Of a stretch of 64,000 nucleotides of DNA, positions 23,701 to 36,349 are shown piece by piece; positions within the stretch are counted from its first letter, which is position 1; each line of letters starts with the position of its first letter. The notes under the pieces were generated by a model. It was not told where the DNA came from. It did not search any database and saw only the letters and a list, made by a program, of their open reading frames with translations. Position numbers and translations under genes: made by a program. The stretch comes from Azadirachta indica. Taxonomy: Eukaryota > Streptophyta > Magnoliopsida > Sapindales > Meliaceae. The stretch is from positions 16,617,475 through 16,681,474 of the forward strand of contig CM040441.1 in assembly GCA_022749755.1 (NCBI GenBank), given 5' to 3'.

Positions 23701-25423
23701 TATAACATCCCTAATTCTAAAAAATTTCTACAGAATTTCTGCTATAATGTAATATACGTCAAATATGTAATTCTATAAGTTTTAAAATTTTACTCTAAAC
23801 ACTTTCAATAAAATTAAACACCAATTGCTTCATTTCATTAATTAACAAAATATAATCAGTTTCATGACTTCTAACATCCAAATACAAACATGAAACTTAC
23901 ATCAAAACTATAAATTGCAAAATCTTACTCTTATAATTACCCATAGTTTCAAAAGTAGTAAAATCTTGGTTCTGAAGTATCCTTTATCTTCTACTTACAA
24001 ATCTTTAGCATTACCTAAATTTGAAAAGTAAGGATGAGCTAATGCATAATAGTTATTTATATATAAAAGTAATTTTACAATTTGTAATAAATAAATTTGA
24101 ACATAAAAACACTTCTTAATTCCTAACAAAGAGCATAGCAGAATATTAAATCAAAATTTCAATTTCAATATTCATGTGAACAACGTAAAATACATAATTT
24201 CATAAAAATATTCATAAATTTTGTACTTGCGTACTTTACGAGCATTATTACGAAGGACTGCCCCCCCAAAAACTGGCCATACGTACTTTAAGGGCATTAT
24301 TTTCAGGGATCGTCATCTCATAAAAAACAATTTTTAAGGACATGATTACTAAAGATCGTTGCCTCAGCAAAAATGACTTTTTGGGACATTATTTCCAAGG
24401 ACCGTCACTTCAAACACGGGTGTCACATCACAACAACAAATATGGCTATCACATTCTCATTTATCAATTCATTTTATAATATTTCTATACAAACCATATA
24501 TTTATAAAAATACAACATGTGTTAATACAATTTTCTCACTATATTTGTAAATTTAATATTCTTCTGAAAATACTATTTAAATCTGATTCAAAAAATAATT
24601 AATTAGATCAACACATGGTGATTCAGGAATTTCATACACATTTATTAAAACATCAACTGTAATTAAACACCCTACTTTCAGTTTCAAAACTAAAATCCAT
24701 CAAATGCATATAAATAACTACTTGACATACGCGTGATAATTTTTATACCTCTGTTGGTTTGTTCTTCTCCTCCCAATCACCTCTTAATACTAATTTAATA
24801 AATAATAATGAATGATGATCCAAAAATTCAAATTTTGTTACCTAAAATATATATATATTTAAATATATATCTATATACTAATAGTTTAACTTTTTATAAC
24901 TAAATAAAGTAATATACTAATCTTTAAAAATTAAAATTAATCATCTAAAATATAAAATTCAGACCGAATCTGCTTTCTTTTTCCTTTCCTTTCCTTCTTG
25001 ATTTCGTTTCCTACCTCTTAGTTTCCAATTACGAGAGCAAAAATTATATATATAAATATATATATTTTTTATATATATATATAAACATTTTACAATACCT
25101 ATAAGGTACATGCGCTGTCCAACGGCAACACAACCCTCAAATCAGTTAAAATGAAATGAAATCTGACTTTCTAAATTTCAATCAAATCCTTTAACTTCTC
25201 TTTTTATACCTTTCACTCACAACAAAATTTATATTATCTAATAATTCTATTTCTTTGAAATCAGAACATATTCATCCTAATAAAATCTATTGAAAAAAAA
25301 AAAAAAAATAATAAAAATAAACATATCTACCCATAAATTCTAAACTTTTATATTCTTATATAATATAAAATCAATATATTCAATATGTGTATTCCATTTA
25401 AAATAAGAATTTGGAGCATTACA
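23701..25423. mobile_element. Probable solo LTR (about 1.7 kb)
   Basis: Inserted in repeat R: left flank '...tagcccagc', right flank 'tcagcccactcg...', giving a 5-bp duplication ccagc/tcagc (4 of 5). The ends are TATAACATCC... and ...GGAGCATTACA, which resemble the TGTAACACCC/GGGTGTTACA ends of large Ty3/gypsy LTRs with one end base changed. Inside are 3-4 degenerate copies of a unit containing 'ggacattatttccaaggaccgtca' variants (24225-24430). No coding sequence. A longer relative lies at 40285-43915. Confidence 0.6.
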
Positions 25424-25424
25424 T

Positions 25425-25850
25425 CAGCCCACTCGAGATATTGTCCACTTTAGGCACACAGCTTGTCACGGTTTTATTTTCGAACTTTACAACCCAAAAC
25501 ATATTTACTAGGGTTTAGAGCTTGTTGACCTATATACCCACTTTTGAACAATTGGGGGGGGGGGGGGGGGGGCGGTGGTTGGCGGCGTGTATGTGATACC
25601 TTAGGCGAATCCTACATTTGCAAAGTAAGGACTCAACGTCCTTGCCACACAGAATGGTTTTAATACTAATTGTAACAGTTTAACCCACCAAAGATATTAT
25701 TTGGTTTGGGCACACAGTCAGTCACGGTTTTATTTTCGAGTTTTGCAATTCAAAACGCATTTACTAAGGGTTGGATCCTGTTGATTTATATACCTAGCAT
25801 CTCTCTCGTGTTTTGTCGATGTGGGATTCGCCTAAGGTTTTTATAATAAC
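25425..25850. repeat. Dispersed repeat R, two copies
   Basis: Continuation of the R array on the right of the solo LTR (about 25425-25672 and 25673-25850), with 'cacggttttattttcg', 'acaacccaaaac' and 'gatgtgggattcgcc'. A long G-run replaces part of the first copy. Confidence 0.7.
25554..25572. repeat. Homopolymer of 19 G
   Basis: Nineteen consecutive G within repeat R, followed by 'cggtggttggcggcg'. In the other copies the same position holds a short C/T run. Confidence 0.9.
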
Positions 25851-25859
25851 ATATTTTCT

Positions 25860-26890
25860 CTTTCTATTTCCATGCTTTCATACTTTCTTTCTATTTTTTT
25901 TCCACTTAAGGTAGCATTTATTATTTTATTTGAACTTTGAACATAACTGAAATTTGAATTTGAATGATATGTTTGTTTTTTATTTTAAAAGATCTGAAAA
26001 TAAATATTAAGTTATTTTTTTTGATAAAATAAAAAGGTTGAAAATTAATATTTTGACATATATACCCTTTTAAATAATATATTTAAATGTATAATAATTT
26101 TGATTATATTACTACAATAATAGATAAAAAAATTAATAAATTATATTAATATGTACATTATTTGTTTGTTTAATGTATAATTTTTTTAAAAATAATTTCT
26201 ATTTAGATGATATAAAGATCAATAAAAATTAAATAAAAATAATAAGTCATATTATAATATAATTATAAGTATATAAATATACAAATTTATTATAATAATT
26301 AAAGTATAAAATAAGTAAAATTAAGAAGATAAGTAGAGGAGATTCACAATAAAAAAGGGATATATCAAAATAGTTAACTAGAGTTTTAATTTTGTCAGTA
26401 AATAAATTAATAAAACAAAGATATTTTTTAAAAATAAAAATATTAAATTATTCAAACATTTGCTTACTCAAATTTAAGTTAAAATTTTAAACTTAAATAT
26501 ATTTATATATTTTTAACAAATATTTAGATATAAGTTAAAAAATAAATGACTTTTAAATATTTGAATAATTATATTCAGACTTTAGTTTAAAAAAAAAAAA
26601 TCCCCTAAATATATAAACTTTGGTCCAATTGGACGAGACTTGCAAAGGTAGGCTTTAGAGAGAAATGTAGAGGTTTTAGAGAGAAATTAATAAACACACC
26701 CAGGAAAACAAATCTCATCTTCATCAATGACTAATTGTATCAATCTCTCTATCTCTTTTCAAAGAAAGAAAACATCTTTTTCACCCAAAATTATGTGGGC
26801 TCTTTGGGTTTTCATTCTTTCTTCTCTTTCTTCTTTTATCTCTTTCTTTCTCTCTCTGTGACAAAACTGTACCATATAAAAGTTTAAAAG
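25860..26890. other. AT-rich intergenic, no gene recognised
   Basis: Very AT-rich to about 26600. Then comes a pyrimidine-rich stretch (26740-26860, 'tcttctctttcttcttttatc') with 'catataaaag' (26872-26881), which looks like the leader of the small ORF that follows. Confidence 0.35.
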
Positions 26891-26896
26891 AGGAGG

Positions 26897-27097
26897 ATGT
26901 GGTTTGAAGGCGAGGGAACAGTCACTACATTATTGGCGAGGTGCTTGATTGTCGGCACAATAGTGGTGGCTAACGTTTTGCTGGTTGAGTTTCTACTTGT
27001 ATTCAAATACCTCTTGAACTTGAAGTACGTAAATGGAGAAGAAAAGAAGAAGAAACTAGTACGAATTGGAGGAAATCAATTGTTTTTGGTTGTATGA
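26897..27097 (+). CDS. Small hydrophobic ORF, 66 residues, unrecognised
   Basis: An ATG-started frame encoding MWFEGEGTV, then a hydrophobic stretch (about residues 11-40, TLLARCLIVGTIVVANVLL and FLLVFKYLL) that could span a membrane, then a lysine-rich tail (EEKKKKLVR). Base composition is more balanced than the surrounding AT-rich DNA, and a CT-rich leader with a TATA-like 'catataaaag' precedes it. A GTACGT inside (27026-27031) could act as a splice donor, so this might be only the first exon of a larger gene. No family recognised; it may also be chance. Confidence 0.3.
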   Translation: MWFEGEGTVTTLLARCLIVGTIVVANVLLVEFLLVFKYLLNLKYVNGEEKKKKLVRIGGNQLFLVV

Positions 27098-27494
27098 GTA
27101 GTGGGAAAATTAGTTTAGTTGGTAAAGATATGTTTATATTCAGATGTATTTTTCTTTTTGAAGAGATGTGTTTTTTTTGAAAGGGTATTTAGATGTATTT
27201 CCGGTGGCTTTATTTGGGTTTAACATGTATGTTGGGGGTAAAATTGAATTTTCACTAAAAATTGGAAGTTGACAAACAAAAAAGTGAGTTTCTGTTAAAT
27301 GAGATGGGAGGTATATGTAAATTATGTCATATATTTTCTCCATCTGTTATTTTGACAAACCTAATGGGAGGTATATAAAAATTTCTGTTTGGATAAATTG
27401 AAAATTATCGCGTCTCATCAAGGGAAGGAAGTTGAAAAAAGTTTGGTCCAGGAAGATTCCAAACCGAACAGCCATTGCCTCCATCAAAAATATT

Positions 27495-30400
27495 TAAATT
27501 TTGAGAATTAATATTTAATAAAAAAATTGAAAATAATACAAGTTAAAGATAATAAATATTACTACCTCCACCAGAAATAAAACAATAGAATTTTTTCTAA
27601 ACAGAAGTTGATATATAAAATTAGAACTCTGAAATAATTGATTTATAGATTCCAAAAGATTACACATCAAAATCAAAATGTGTTGCACATAACTAAGTTC
27701 ATATTTAGTATACAAATGAATTGAGTGGTCGTGGAAAAATCAATCACCACAAGAACATAAATATGGGTGTCACTGGGCTGGCGCTGGAATGCATTGACAA
27801 CTACGGACCCTGTGAGTTTTCGCAGTCCCATTATAATCTGATTATTAATTTTATTTATAAAATAATATTTCAAAATTTTAAAGATGTTCAATAAATAATT
27901 TTTTAATGACTTAAAAAAAAAACTATAAAAGTAACTGTATTAAGATGTTTAGAAACAAATAAAAAATATATATTTTAATGAATAAGAGTGAAAAGTTCTA
28001 ATTTTATTTATTTTTTGTTTTGGAGTTTGAATAAAATTAAATTTTAATTTAGCATTAATGTTTGAAATTTAAATAAGTTTATCTAATTGTAATTTTGAAA
28101 ATACTGTTACAAATTTTATTTATTTCTTAATATGCAAAGTTTATTTTATAAAAAAGCAAATTATTTTTCTTTAGTTATATATGTTGTATAAATAATATCA
28201 TGTAGCCATTACAAGCTATTCCTTTTGAAAATTTTCTTAAAATAAAAGAAAAATCTAGTTGAGAATGTAAAATAATTAAATTTAAATTTTAGTTTCAGGA
28301 CTTATTTTTAATTCTTATATTATTTATATTATGAAAAGTAATATTGTTAAATAGTGGTATTTGATTTCAACCTTATAGCTGAAGTATTACATCATGTATA
28401 TATAAAGTACTTCATAAAAAAGCAAGCCCTCTTGTTTAAAATGAAAAACAATAAATGTAATTCAACAAGACTCATCTAGATGTAGGAATGTTTAGTAACA
28501 CTTTGGTCAAATATTTAGTACGAACCAAAATTACTTATACGTTTTGATTTGTTAGATTGAATAAAGTTAATTAGAATTAAATTGAACTAGATTAATTATA
28601 GTAATGTTTTGTGTTTGAAATAGTTTAAGGTTAGACTACACTGATTGAAAGTTTGAAAGTAATTTCTTTAAAAAATAAAATGATCAAGAAAATATTATTA
28701 ATTATTAAATTCTTTTTAATTAATCAAATCTCGTGTAATGCTTTGAGATATTTACTACCACACACTTCTCGATGAATTTTGAACTTTACAAGATAAAGTT
28801 TTATTTTTGAAAAGGCTTAATTGATAATTAATAATATAAACAGCAAGTAATATGGACAAACACGTTTCAATTTTATGATTTCAAATTTTTTATTAAGTTA
28901 ATAAGATTATTATTTGTTAATTTGTTAATACTTAATATTATCCGTGGACACTAAAGAATCTAATGACGATAATAAATGATAATAATATGATTTGAAATTG
29001 AAACGTCAGCATTATTGTTTATTTATTTGGTTAATAAGCAATGTTAATTTAATTTAGTTTTCAACTTGCAAGTATTGGAAATAAACGATATCTCAATTGC
29101 AATATTACTTATAAAACAAAAATATTGATTTATCAAATCTTTTGACATCTAAATTTAATGATGAGTCTGATTTGCAGGTTAAATATTGACTTAGCTTTGT
29201 GTGGAACTACTTATATTCAAATTTATTTTAATTAATCAATACTTGGCTTGATCCTAATTTTTGTCATTTCTAATCTAACCTAACGATAATTTTCGTCATT
29301 TTTAATCCAGCCTCATGGTAAACATTTGACCACAGGGATTGCATTTTGACTAACATTAGCAAGTAAATGCTCACTACTTTAAGAGTTAGAATACCCCTTT
29401 ACTTACTAACACTATGGGTAGATTGTTAATATTTTTTATTTGTAAACATTACAAATGGATAGGTAATGCTCGTATATTTTTAGTTGACTCTAATTTCTCA
29501 AGGTAATGAATATTATGCATCTTTAATAATGCAGCAAACAAATAAAAAGAAAATAAAATTTATTTTTAATGCAAATGGATGTATAAAAATTTTCACATTG
29601 ACAGTAACTCCTTTATAAATTTTAGAAAAACACATATTATCGTATACATTTAAGTTCATATTTATGTGTAAAGAGTTAGTTGTAGAGAGATCACTAAAAG
29701 AGCATGAAATCTTAATGGCAATATACTATCCTTATTTGACAATTATCAAGAATATTTACAAGAATAGTTAAATAACAACTATATGTATTGAATGTAAAAA
29801 TATATAAAAAAATAATATAACTATTATTTGTATAAAAATAATATGATAATACTATATCCTTTTAATCTCATAAAAATATTAAGTAATAATAATATAATAT
29901 TATTTTAGTAATTTACAAGAACGAGTTTTTACAAAAATTTATACACATAACTATACTTTTTTGAAAACTCAAGAACTTCTGACATTTATTATTTAATCTT
30001 TAAAAATTAAGGAAAATTGTGATTAAAAAATATTTTAATTCTTTTTTACTGACATTTCTCTGGATATTCTAGTTATTATTTCTCATAATTTTAATTGCGT
30101 TTCTCTATGCAATTGCATTTTTTCTATTTATTTTGTTTCTGTTGCTTCCAATTCAATAGTTTTCTTTGTCAGTTGGAACAAAAATTGAAAAAAGGAAATG
30201 GAAAAGTTTATTGATATTTTAAACCCAGAATATATGCATTAAGAATACACTAAAATTCATATATAATCACTAATCACTTAGTAATAATTATCTGAATCTT
30301 TTTTAGAATTATTAAATAACAAAGTTTTTAAAATTTACTTTTTTTTTTTTTTTTTCAGTTTGAAATCAAATGTTTTGTAATTTTCTCCTTATAATTTTTA

Positions 30401-30650
30401 TATTAAAGTAAGTATGTACTGTCAATCATATCATTATAATTTACTTTTTGCAGTTTACAGTTTGGAGGTCCGAAAAATCCCTTCAATCCAAGCCGTGGAT
30501 TCCGTAGATGGTATTTTTCAATTCAAAATAGGATAAAAAAGATATCCAAAATATATGGATTTTTAAAAGAAAACTAATAAACTTAAATGCATGTCAGATA
30601 CCTGCATGGTCTAACAACTACACTAAACTAAGTAATGGAAAGAGTAGTCC
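27495..30650. repeat. Intergenic block BLa (about 3.1 kb) with module X
   Basis: No gene. It matches 50630-56120 (interrupted there) in order. Module X ('gagtggtcgtgg', 'ctgggctg..ctggaatgcattga', 'gcccattataatctg') lies at 27495-27870. A segment with 'gagatatttactaccacac' lies near 28747, a second X-like piece near 29480-29720, and the end piece 'aaatgcatgtcagatacctg' near 30587. It lies directly downstream of DUF247 locus 3. Confidence 0.75.
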
Positions 30651-31116
30651 ACCAATCCATGAGCTACCACGAAATTCCCTTAATAAAAATTGCTGTAAAA
30701 ACTTGAGCAACAAGTGGTGAACAAATAGTGCAGCCGAAATATCTAAACTACTCTATCTGGCCGGCCATTGAACAGTTAAAGAAATTTTTTGACCACTTCT
30801 CTTCTCGCGTATTTAAGATTTTAATGGCATACGATAATTTTTTGCTAAGCTAAAAGTAAATATCACTTAAATTAAGAATAAATTTTTAGGTGGTATTAAA
30901 TAAAATTAGATTCAAATTTTTGATACCAACAAAATTTTAATATAAAATTTTTAATACAATTTACTTATGTATAATATTAAAAAATAAAAAACAAAAAAAG
31001 AATTAAGACTATAATTCTTTCGTAGATTAATAAAAGTATTTATTTTTTAAATTTAACATGAAAAATTTAGTAATTACATGCGAATATATAAATAATTTTA
31101 TTGAATTATTCTTCAT

Positions 31117-32390
31117 TTATTGAAAATAAGACATAACAGTAAACAAAGTTTGCACTGAAGCAAAAATTAGCAGAAAAAATGCAGCCAAAAAGGAAATGAA
31201 TGACCATGGACTGTTAAAATATGTGCCTCTTAAATTCGCCATCCGTTTGTTCCAACGCCTGCTACAATGCTTATTAACGTCGTTGAATACTTGCGAGTAG
31301 TAGCTCTCAGGAGAAAGCACCAGAAAGAAACCAATCGTGTTGAAAATATTGGCGATCACCTGATCATCCCCTATGCAGTTATTGATAATTCCATGCTGAC
31401 AAAGCACTTCAACATCTTTTGCAGACGTAATCAGGCATTCCATCAGATTCATATAATCCGTGACATAATTTGGATTTTTCTCCTGTGAGGAGAACTGTTC
31501 ATAGACGATGAGATTTCTCACTAAGGGCTCAGTGTCATCATCAATATTCAATCTTGGAAGTTTCATTATTCCATTTTCGAACTCTATGTCGAACAGGCCT
31601 TCTCCCTCAACCTTCATGAATTTGATTCCAGCTTCTTCAAGCTCTGTGGCACAACGTATGACCTCCCTGTATTTTCTTTCACCTGTCACTTTCCTGCTGT
31701 TCCTCGTTTTCCTTGAAGAAGATGGCCGCCAATTATGATGAATAAATTCCAACAGATGTGTGATGGGAGATTCAGAGTAATATGCATAGCCAGCGCCTGG
31801 AAGTGCATGTTCAAAGAATGCATAAATCATCTCATGAAGGTCATCCGCTTCGTCTGACATCGCAGTCATGGCGAAGAACTCGCGAAGAACAAAGAAGGGA
31901 ATTTGATTTTCAATCAACAACAGATCGCGACGCAATTTTTTGATCATGCAATGCAGATTAAAAATAGGATCATCATTTTCTCTCAAGTTTGCCATTTTAT
32001 ACTTGCGCAGCAGCTCAGTGATGAAGCAAGCATCAAGCAGCATCATTTCCACAAACTGGCCCTGTTCCAGATTCATAGGTTCTGCATAACACTTCCGAGC
32101 TCTTTCTTCTAGTGCTCTCATTGCTGTGACATACCTCGTCACATTTGTTTCCCCTTTTCTTTTGAGAAGCAATTTCAGATAAAGTGTTTTGTGCTTTTCC
32201 ATGCCATTTAAGTGACTTTTACCACTGTGGTAAGGACCAATCGCAAGTATGTGGGGTTCGTAAGCAGGTGGATACACATTACGCAGGTATTGAGGTACTT
32301 TGATAATACTACATTAGACGATATCGGAGATTGAACCTGAAGCTTTTCGCCAATTTGAATGGCTAAATGATCAACGATATCACCAGCCAT
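31117..32390 (-). pseudogene. DUF247 gene with one single-base frameshift (locus 3)
   Basis: Same length as locus 2 except for one missing base. The start aligns with the ATG at 32390-32388 (MAGDIVDHL). At about 32312-32315 the sequence reads 'ctacattag' where loci 1 and 2 read 'ctacaattag', so the frame is lost after about 25 residues. Downstream of that point the frame to 31117 is open for 386 codons with the full DUF247 domain (ILAIGPYHSGK, MMLLDACFITELL, LLLIENQIPFFVLREFF, RCATELEEAGIKF) and C-terminal helix. It differs from locus 2 by about 20 residues. It is either a very recent pseudogene or a sequencing or assembly error; a shorter protein from an internal start is also possible but would lack the conserved N-terminus. 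Confidence 0.85.
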
Positions 32391-33298
32391 TGCTGCCAAA
32401 TAGTCGTATATTGATCAACAGCTTTTAGACCTTAACCTCAAAACCATTATTATCATCTAAACTCTTAATTGTTGACGTATATATGTAGCTCAAATAACAT
32501 ACCATTGCACTTTCCAACGATTGATTACAAATGACAATATGATCAAGTACCAGGTCCGGCTGTTCATTAACCACCAGTTGCTATTCTATTGCTCCCAGTA
32601 AGTCATAAATAATTAAGGCACTGTGATTGATTTTAAATTTAAGTCATCGCTACAAAAAATTCATACGGCACTGAAGCTGATCTAGGTTCTTGAAACTTGT
32701 CAGTGTAAAACAAGGTATTAATGATGTGGTGGCACCACCAAATTAATTAATCAGCTCCTGCACATCTCGACTTGACCTGTAGACTTCTCAGAAAGTCTTT
32801 TTGGTCTTTCTAAAGAACTTAATAATGTATTAAACTTGAGCTTAATTTTTTTGATGACTTGACACTGAAATAATAGCAGGGATCCTTTTAAAGAAATTAA
32901 TAATTCTTACACATGCATACCAATCTAAAGGTTAATACAAACCTATGAGAAGTTTGAGGTTTTATTCACATGGAACTTCCTCGACCCTATTGTATTTTCT
33001 CGATTTAGATTAATATAAACACATGGAATTAGTTAATTTTTGTCAGCTTCTGGTCCAGATATCAACTCCATTTTATAAGTAGGCACTAGTTAACTCAGTT
33101 TAAGGACTTAAAAGATCGAGACTAGTCTATTCACATCTATAGAATGTCGGGGGGTTACCGGAAAATATTTGATTTAAATGTGCAAAACTAGGAAGTTTTT
33201 TTTTACATTACGAGCTACACAACTCCTAGAAAGAATACCAACGGAGTAATTTTACTGGTCACTGAACTAACAGTACTCACTAAACTCACTAAACTTAC

Positions 33299-33360
33299 TT
33301 GTTTGTTTGAAGGCCGACTCTGCTCAATCACACGATCTGTCTTCTCAGCGGCATTTATTA
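33299..33360 (-). other. Conserved 5' exon end with GTAAGT donor (locus 3)
   Basis: Same segment as at 15377: CCTTCAAACAAACAA, then GTAAGT from 33298 on the minus strand. Confidence 0.5.
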
Positions 33361-33499
33361 ATTGTTTGCTTCTCTTTGTGTATTTTTAATTAAAGAATCT
33401 CCAACCAAAAGCGTAGAGCCATACTATTAAGGAAAGAGCAATAAATCATGTTAAAACGTGACTGAAAAAAAAATGCAACAAAAACCATACGCAAAGAGA

Positions 33500-33690
33500 A
33501 GGAAAGAAATAACGTTTTCTTTCGTTAAAGAGAAGGAAAGAATTCCTTCTCTTTTTCTTTCTTTCGCTAAACAGAAGGAAAAAATTCCTTATGTTTCTTT
33601 TCTTTGGTTAAAGAAGTGAAGGTAAGAATTCCTTCTGTTTTTTTTTTTTTTCGTTAAAGAAGAGAAGGGAAGAATTCGTTCTCTTTAGCG
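33500..33690. repeat. Purine/pyrimidine tandem repeat in duplicate B
   Basis: About four units of the 'gaaggaaagaattccttct' type with T-runs, at the equivalent position to 15590-15790 and differing in unit length and T-run length. Confidence 0.75.
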
Positions 33691-35039
33691 AAGGAAAGTA
33701 GTCATATATGGAAGACATTTCATGATCACAGCCATTGGGAGATATAACATTGGAGCTGTTAATTAAGAGCCATAGAGTAAATTAAGAAACATACTTAGTT
33801 TTTCAAGTTTTAGATCTTGTAATTTTCTGATACATCATGCGTTGAGCAGAGTAGTAGACTTGGCTTTTAATATGGGTTCTCCCGGACACTGATAACGTGG
33901 TTATAACCATTGAGTCTCTTTAATATGATCATCTGAATAGCCCTAATCAGTTAACCGGTGCCTACTTAGAGAAATTAACCATGGGTCGAAGCTATAAAGG
34001 CTATGAAAAATAGAACTAGTACCTACCTAGAGAAATTAACCATGGCTCGAGGCTATGAAAGCTAAGAAAAATAGAACGTGAATGAATATTTAATTGCCGA
34101 AGATACGTGGCAGTTTTTGATTATTATTATTCTCCTACAGATATAAATGGCTATTGTATAGCCTTTTTCCACGGACGTACGTGGCTATTTATAGCCTTTT
34201 TAACACCGACTTTAGTGTATCCACCGACTTTAGTTATTTACAGACTTTTTTAACTCAATCCACCGGCTTTAGTGTATAGATGTACATGATTATTTATAGC
34301 CTTTTTTAACCCCTCAATCCACAGACTTTAGGGCTTAGATAGATTTGATTTGCTAGAACTAATTGTGGACTTATTGTGGACTTATTGTGGAGAATGAAGG
34401 AAGGGGAAGTTTATAAATATATTAATTTCTAATTCTTGACTTTTTGAGCTTACAACAAAAGAATTCATTCTAATTTATAGTAAGACGTTTCTTTAAGTTA
34501 AAATTATATCGATATACTTATAATTTAATAAGTATAATTTTTTTTAAAAAATATTTATAATAATATTTATATATTTTTTTTAAGTATTTAAATATTTATT
34601 ATAAAAAATTTAAATATTTATTATAATAAATATTTTTTTACATTTTTTTTTAAATTGGGTCACACTATTTATGATTTTTTTAGGTTCAAAACTTATAAAT
34701 TTAATTTTTATATTGGATTAAACAAATTTAATTGCCAATAAATATAACTTCAAATCTTTGATAGATTTATATTAAAATTTATATACTGTACCGTAGATAT
34801 GATTCCTATATAAATTAAAGGCTTGAAAGCTGGCTCAATCTCTCCTATTTATATTTTATTGATCATGCCTAATTTTTTCAAAATTATTTGTGTGTGAACT
34901 GACCTTTTTGCTTTATTTTCCGCATTTATTTTTTCAGTTTGATCAAAGATGACTCTTACAACTAAAATTGTAAAACTGTAAAGATTTTTTAAAAAAAAAA
35001 AAAAACCTACGTTGAGTAGTCTTAAAAAGGGATAATTTT

Positions 35040-36220
35040 ATTTTGGTCTTTAATATTTTATGAAATATTATTTTAATTGATATGTTTTATATATTAGATA
35101 AAAATATTCCTAATATTATTGAAAATCATTATTTAAATTAAAATTATTTTGGTCAATATTATTTAGGTACGTTTACTATATTTCTTTCAAAGTTCTGTTA
35201 GTAAGACGAAGCAATTTCAGTTTACTCTAACTAATATTAATCATCTTCAGTTGGATCTCAAAATTTATGAAAATTATCAGACTACCCCCACATGTCAACT
35301 TTCTGTCTTTATCTTTAACAATTAAAATGATAAAATTGTAATTTAATGAACTTAATTAATAAAAATAGTTCTTCATTTTTTTCTTCTTCTCTATCTTCAT
35401 CTTTTTTCCCTTTCTCTTCCTTCGTCTCTTTCTCTCGTCATCTTTTTTAGTCCAATTCAAAGGATATTGAAATTGCCATGACCATGGAAGGTGGAAGGCC
35501 ACTTAAGACAATTTTGGTTTTGGGTTTTTTTCACAGAGATAAGATTTTTGGGTTTTAAAGTTTGAAGTTTGGAGTTTTTTCTTTTTCTTTTTTTGTTTTA
35601 GTTAAGTTTCAATTAATTGATTCCATTGCTAAGATTATGAAATTGATTTTGATTTATAAGATTATGAAATTGGTTTCAATTTATAAGATTATGAAATTGA
35701 TTTGGTTTGAACAAATTGATTTTACTGCATATTGAGTGCTTTTTTGATATTTGAGTTGGGAGTATCAAATAACTAATCTTTATTTCTTTTAATCTCCCTA
35801 TAATTTCTTATGGATCAGGAAAAAAAGAAGATGAGAGGAAGAGATGGGGAAGAAGAAGAAGAAGAATAAAAAAAAGGAGAAAGAAGAAAAAAAAAAAAAA
35901 AATATTTTTTATTAATTAAATTTATAAAATTATTATTTACTCTTTTAGCTGTTAAAAATAATGATGAAAGTTAACATATAGGATGATATGATGACTTTCT
36001 TAAATGCTAGATTTGAATTAATAATTGTCAAATATTATTTGCGGTAAATTGAAAATTACCCTATCTCATAATTAGTAGGAAGATGAACAAAGTTTGGTTA
36101 AGTAATCTAAATAATATGGAATAAAATAATTTGGATTTAAGTGATGATTTTTAATAATATCAAAATTAATTTTTATCTAATAAACAAAACGTGCTAACCA
36201 AAACGATATTTACTGAAATG
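35040..36220. mobile_element. Long-TIR noncoding element (about 1.2 kb)
   Basis: The left arm (about 35040-35370) and the reverse complement of the right arm (about 35910-36215) match over roughly 300 bp. Shared phrases are 'ttagataaaaat', 'taatattattgaaaatcat', 'acatgtcaactttc' against 'atatgttaactttc', and 'tttaattaataaaaa'. The centre is purine-rich. No target duplication was resolved. The left half recurs at 17340-18174. Confidence 0.6.
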
Positions 36221-36349
36221 TCGAGCTACTAAGTCCTAACCATAAACATGTGAAAATGTATGTTCCTTATGTCAATTTTGAAATCAAAATAAGTGCATTT
36301 TGGGAATAAAATCCAATTTTACTAAGTCTATTTCCACACCCTATTTATC

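Larger units (their letters stand above)
30650..35900. repeat. Segmental duplicate B (contains DUF247 locus 3)
   Basis: Partner of 12676-18174. The flanks match both downstream ('gtggtgaacaaatagt', 'ccattgaacagtt') and upstream ('caggtccggctgttcatta', 'gaatgtcggggggttaccgg') of the gene. A 50-bp local duplication near 34010-34075 and small indels distinguish it from A. Confidence 0.85.

Noticed and set aside
24225..24430. Possible CRISPR-like repeat array
   Set aside because: Repeats are degenerate, unevenly spaced and inside an LTR-like element of a plant genome.
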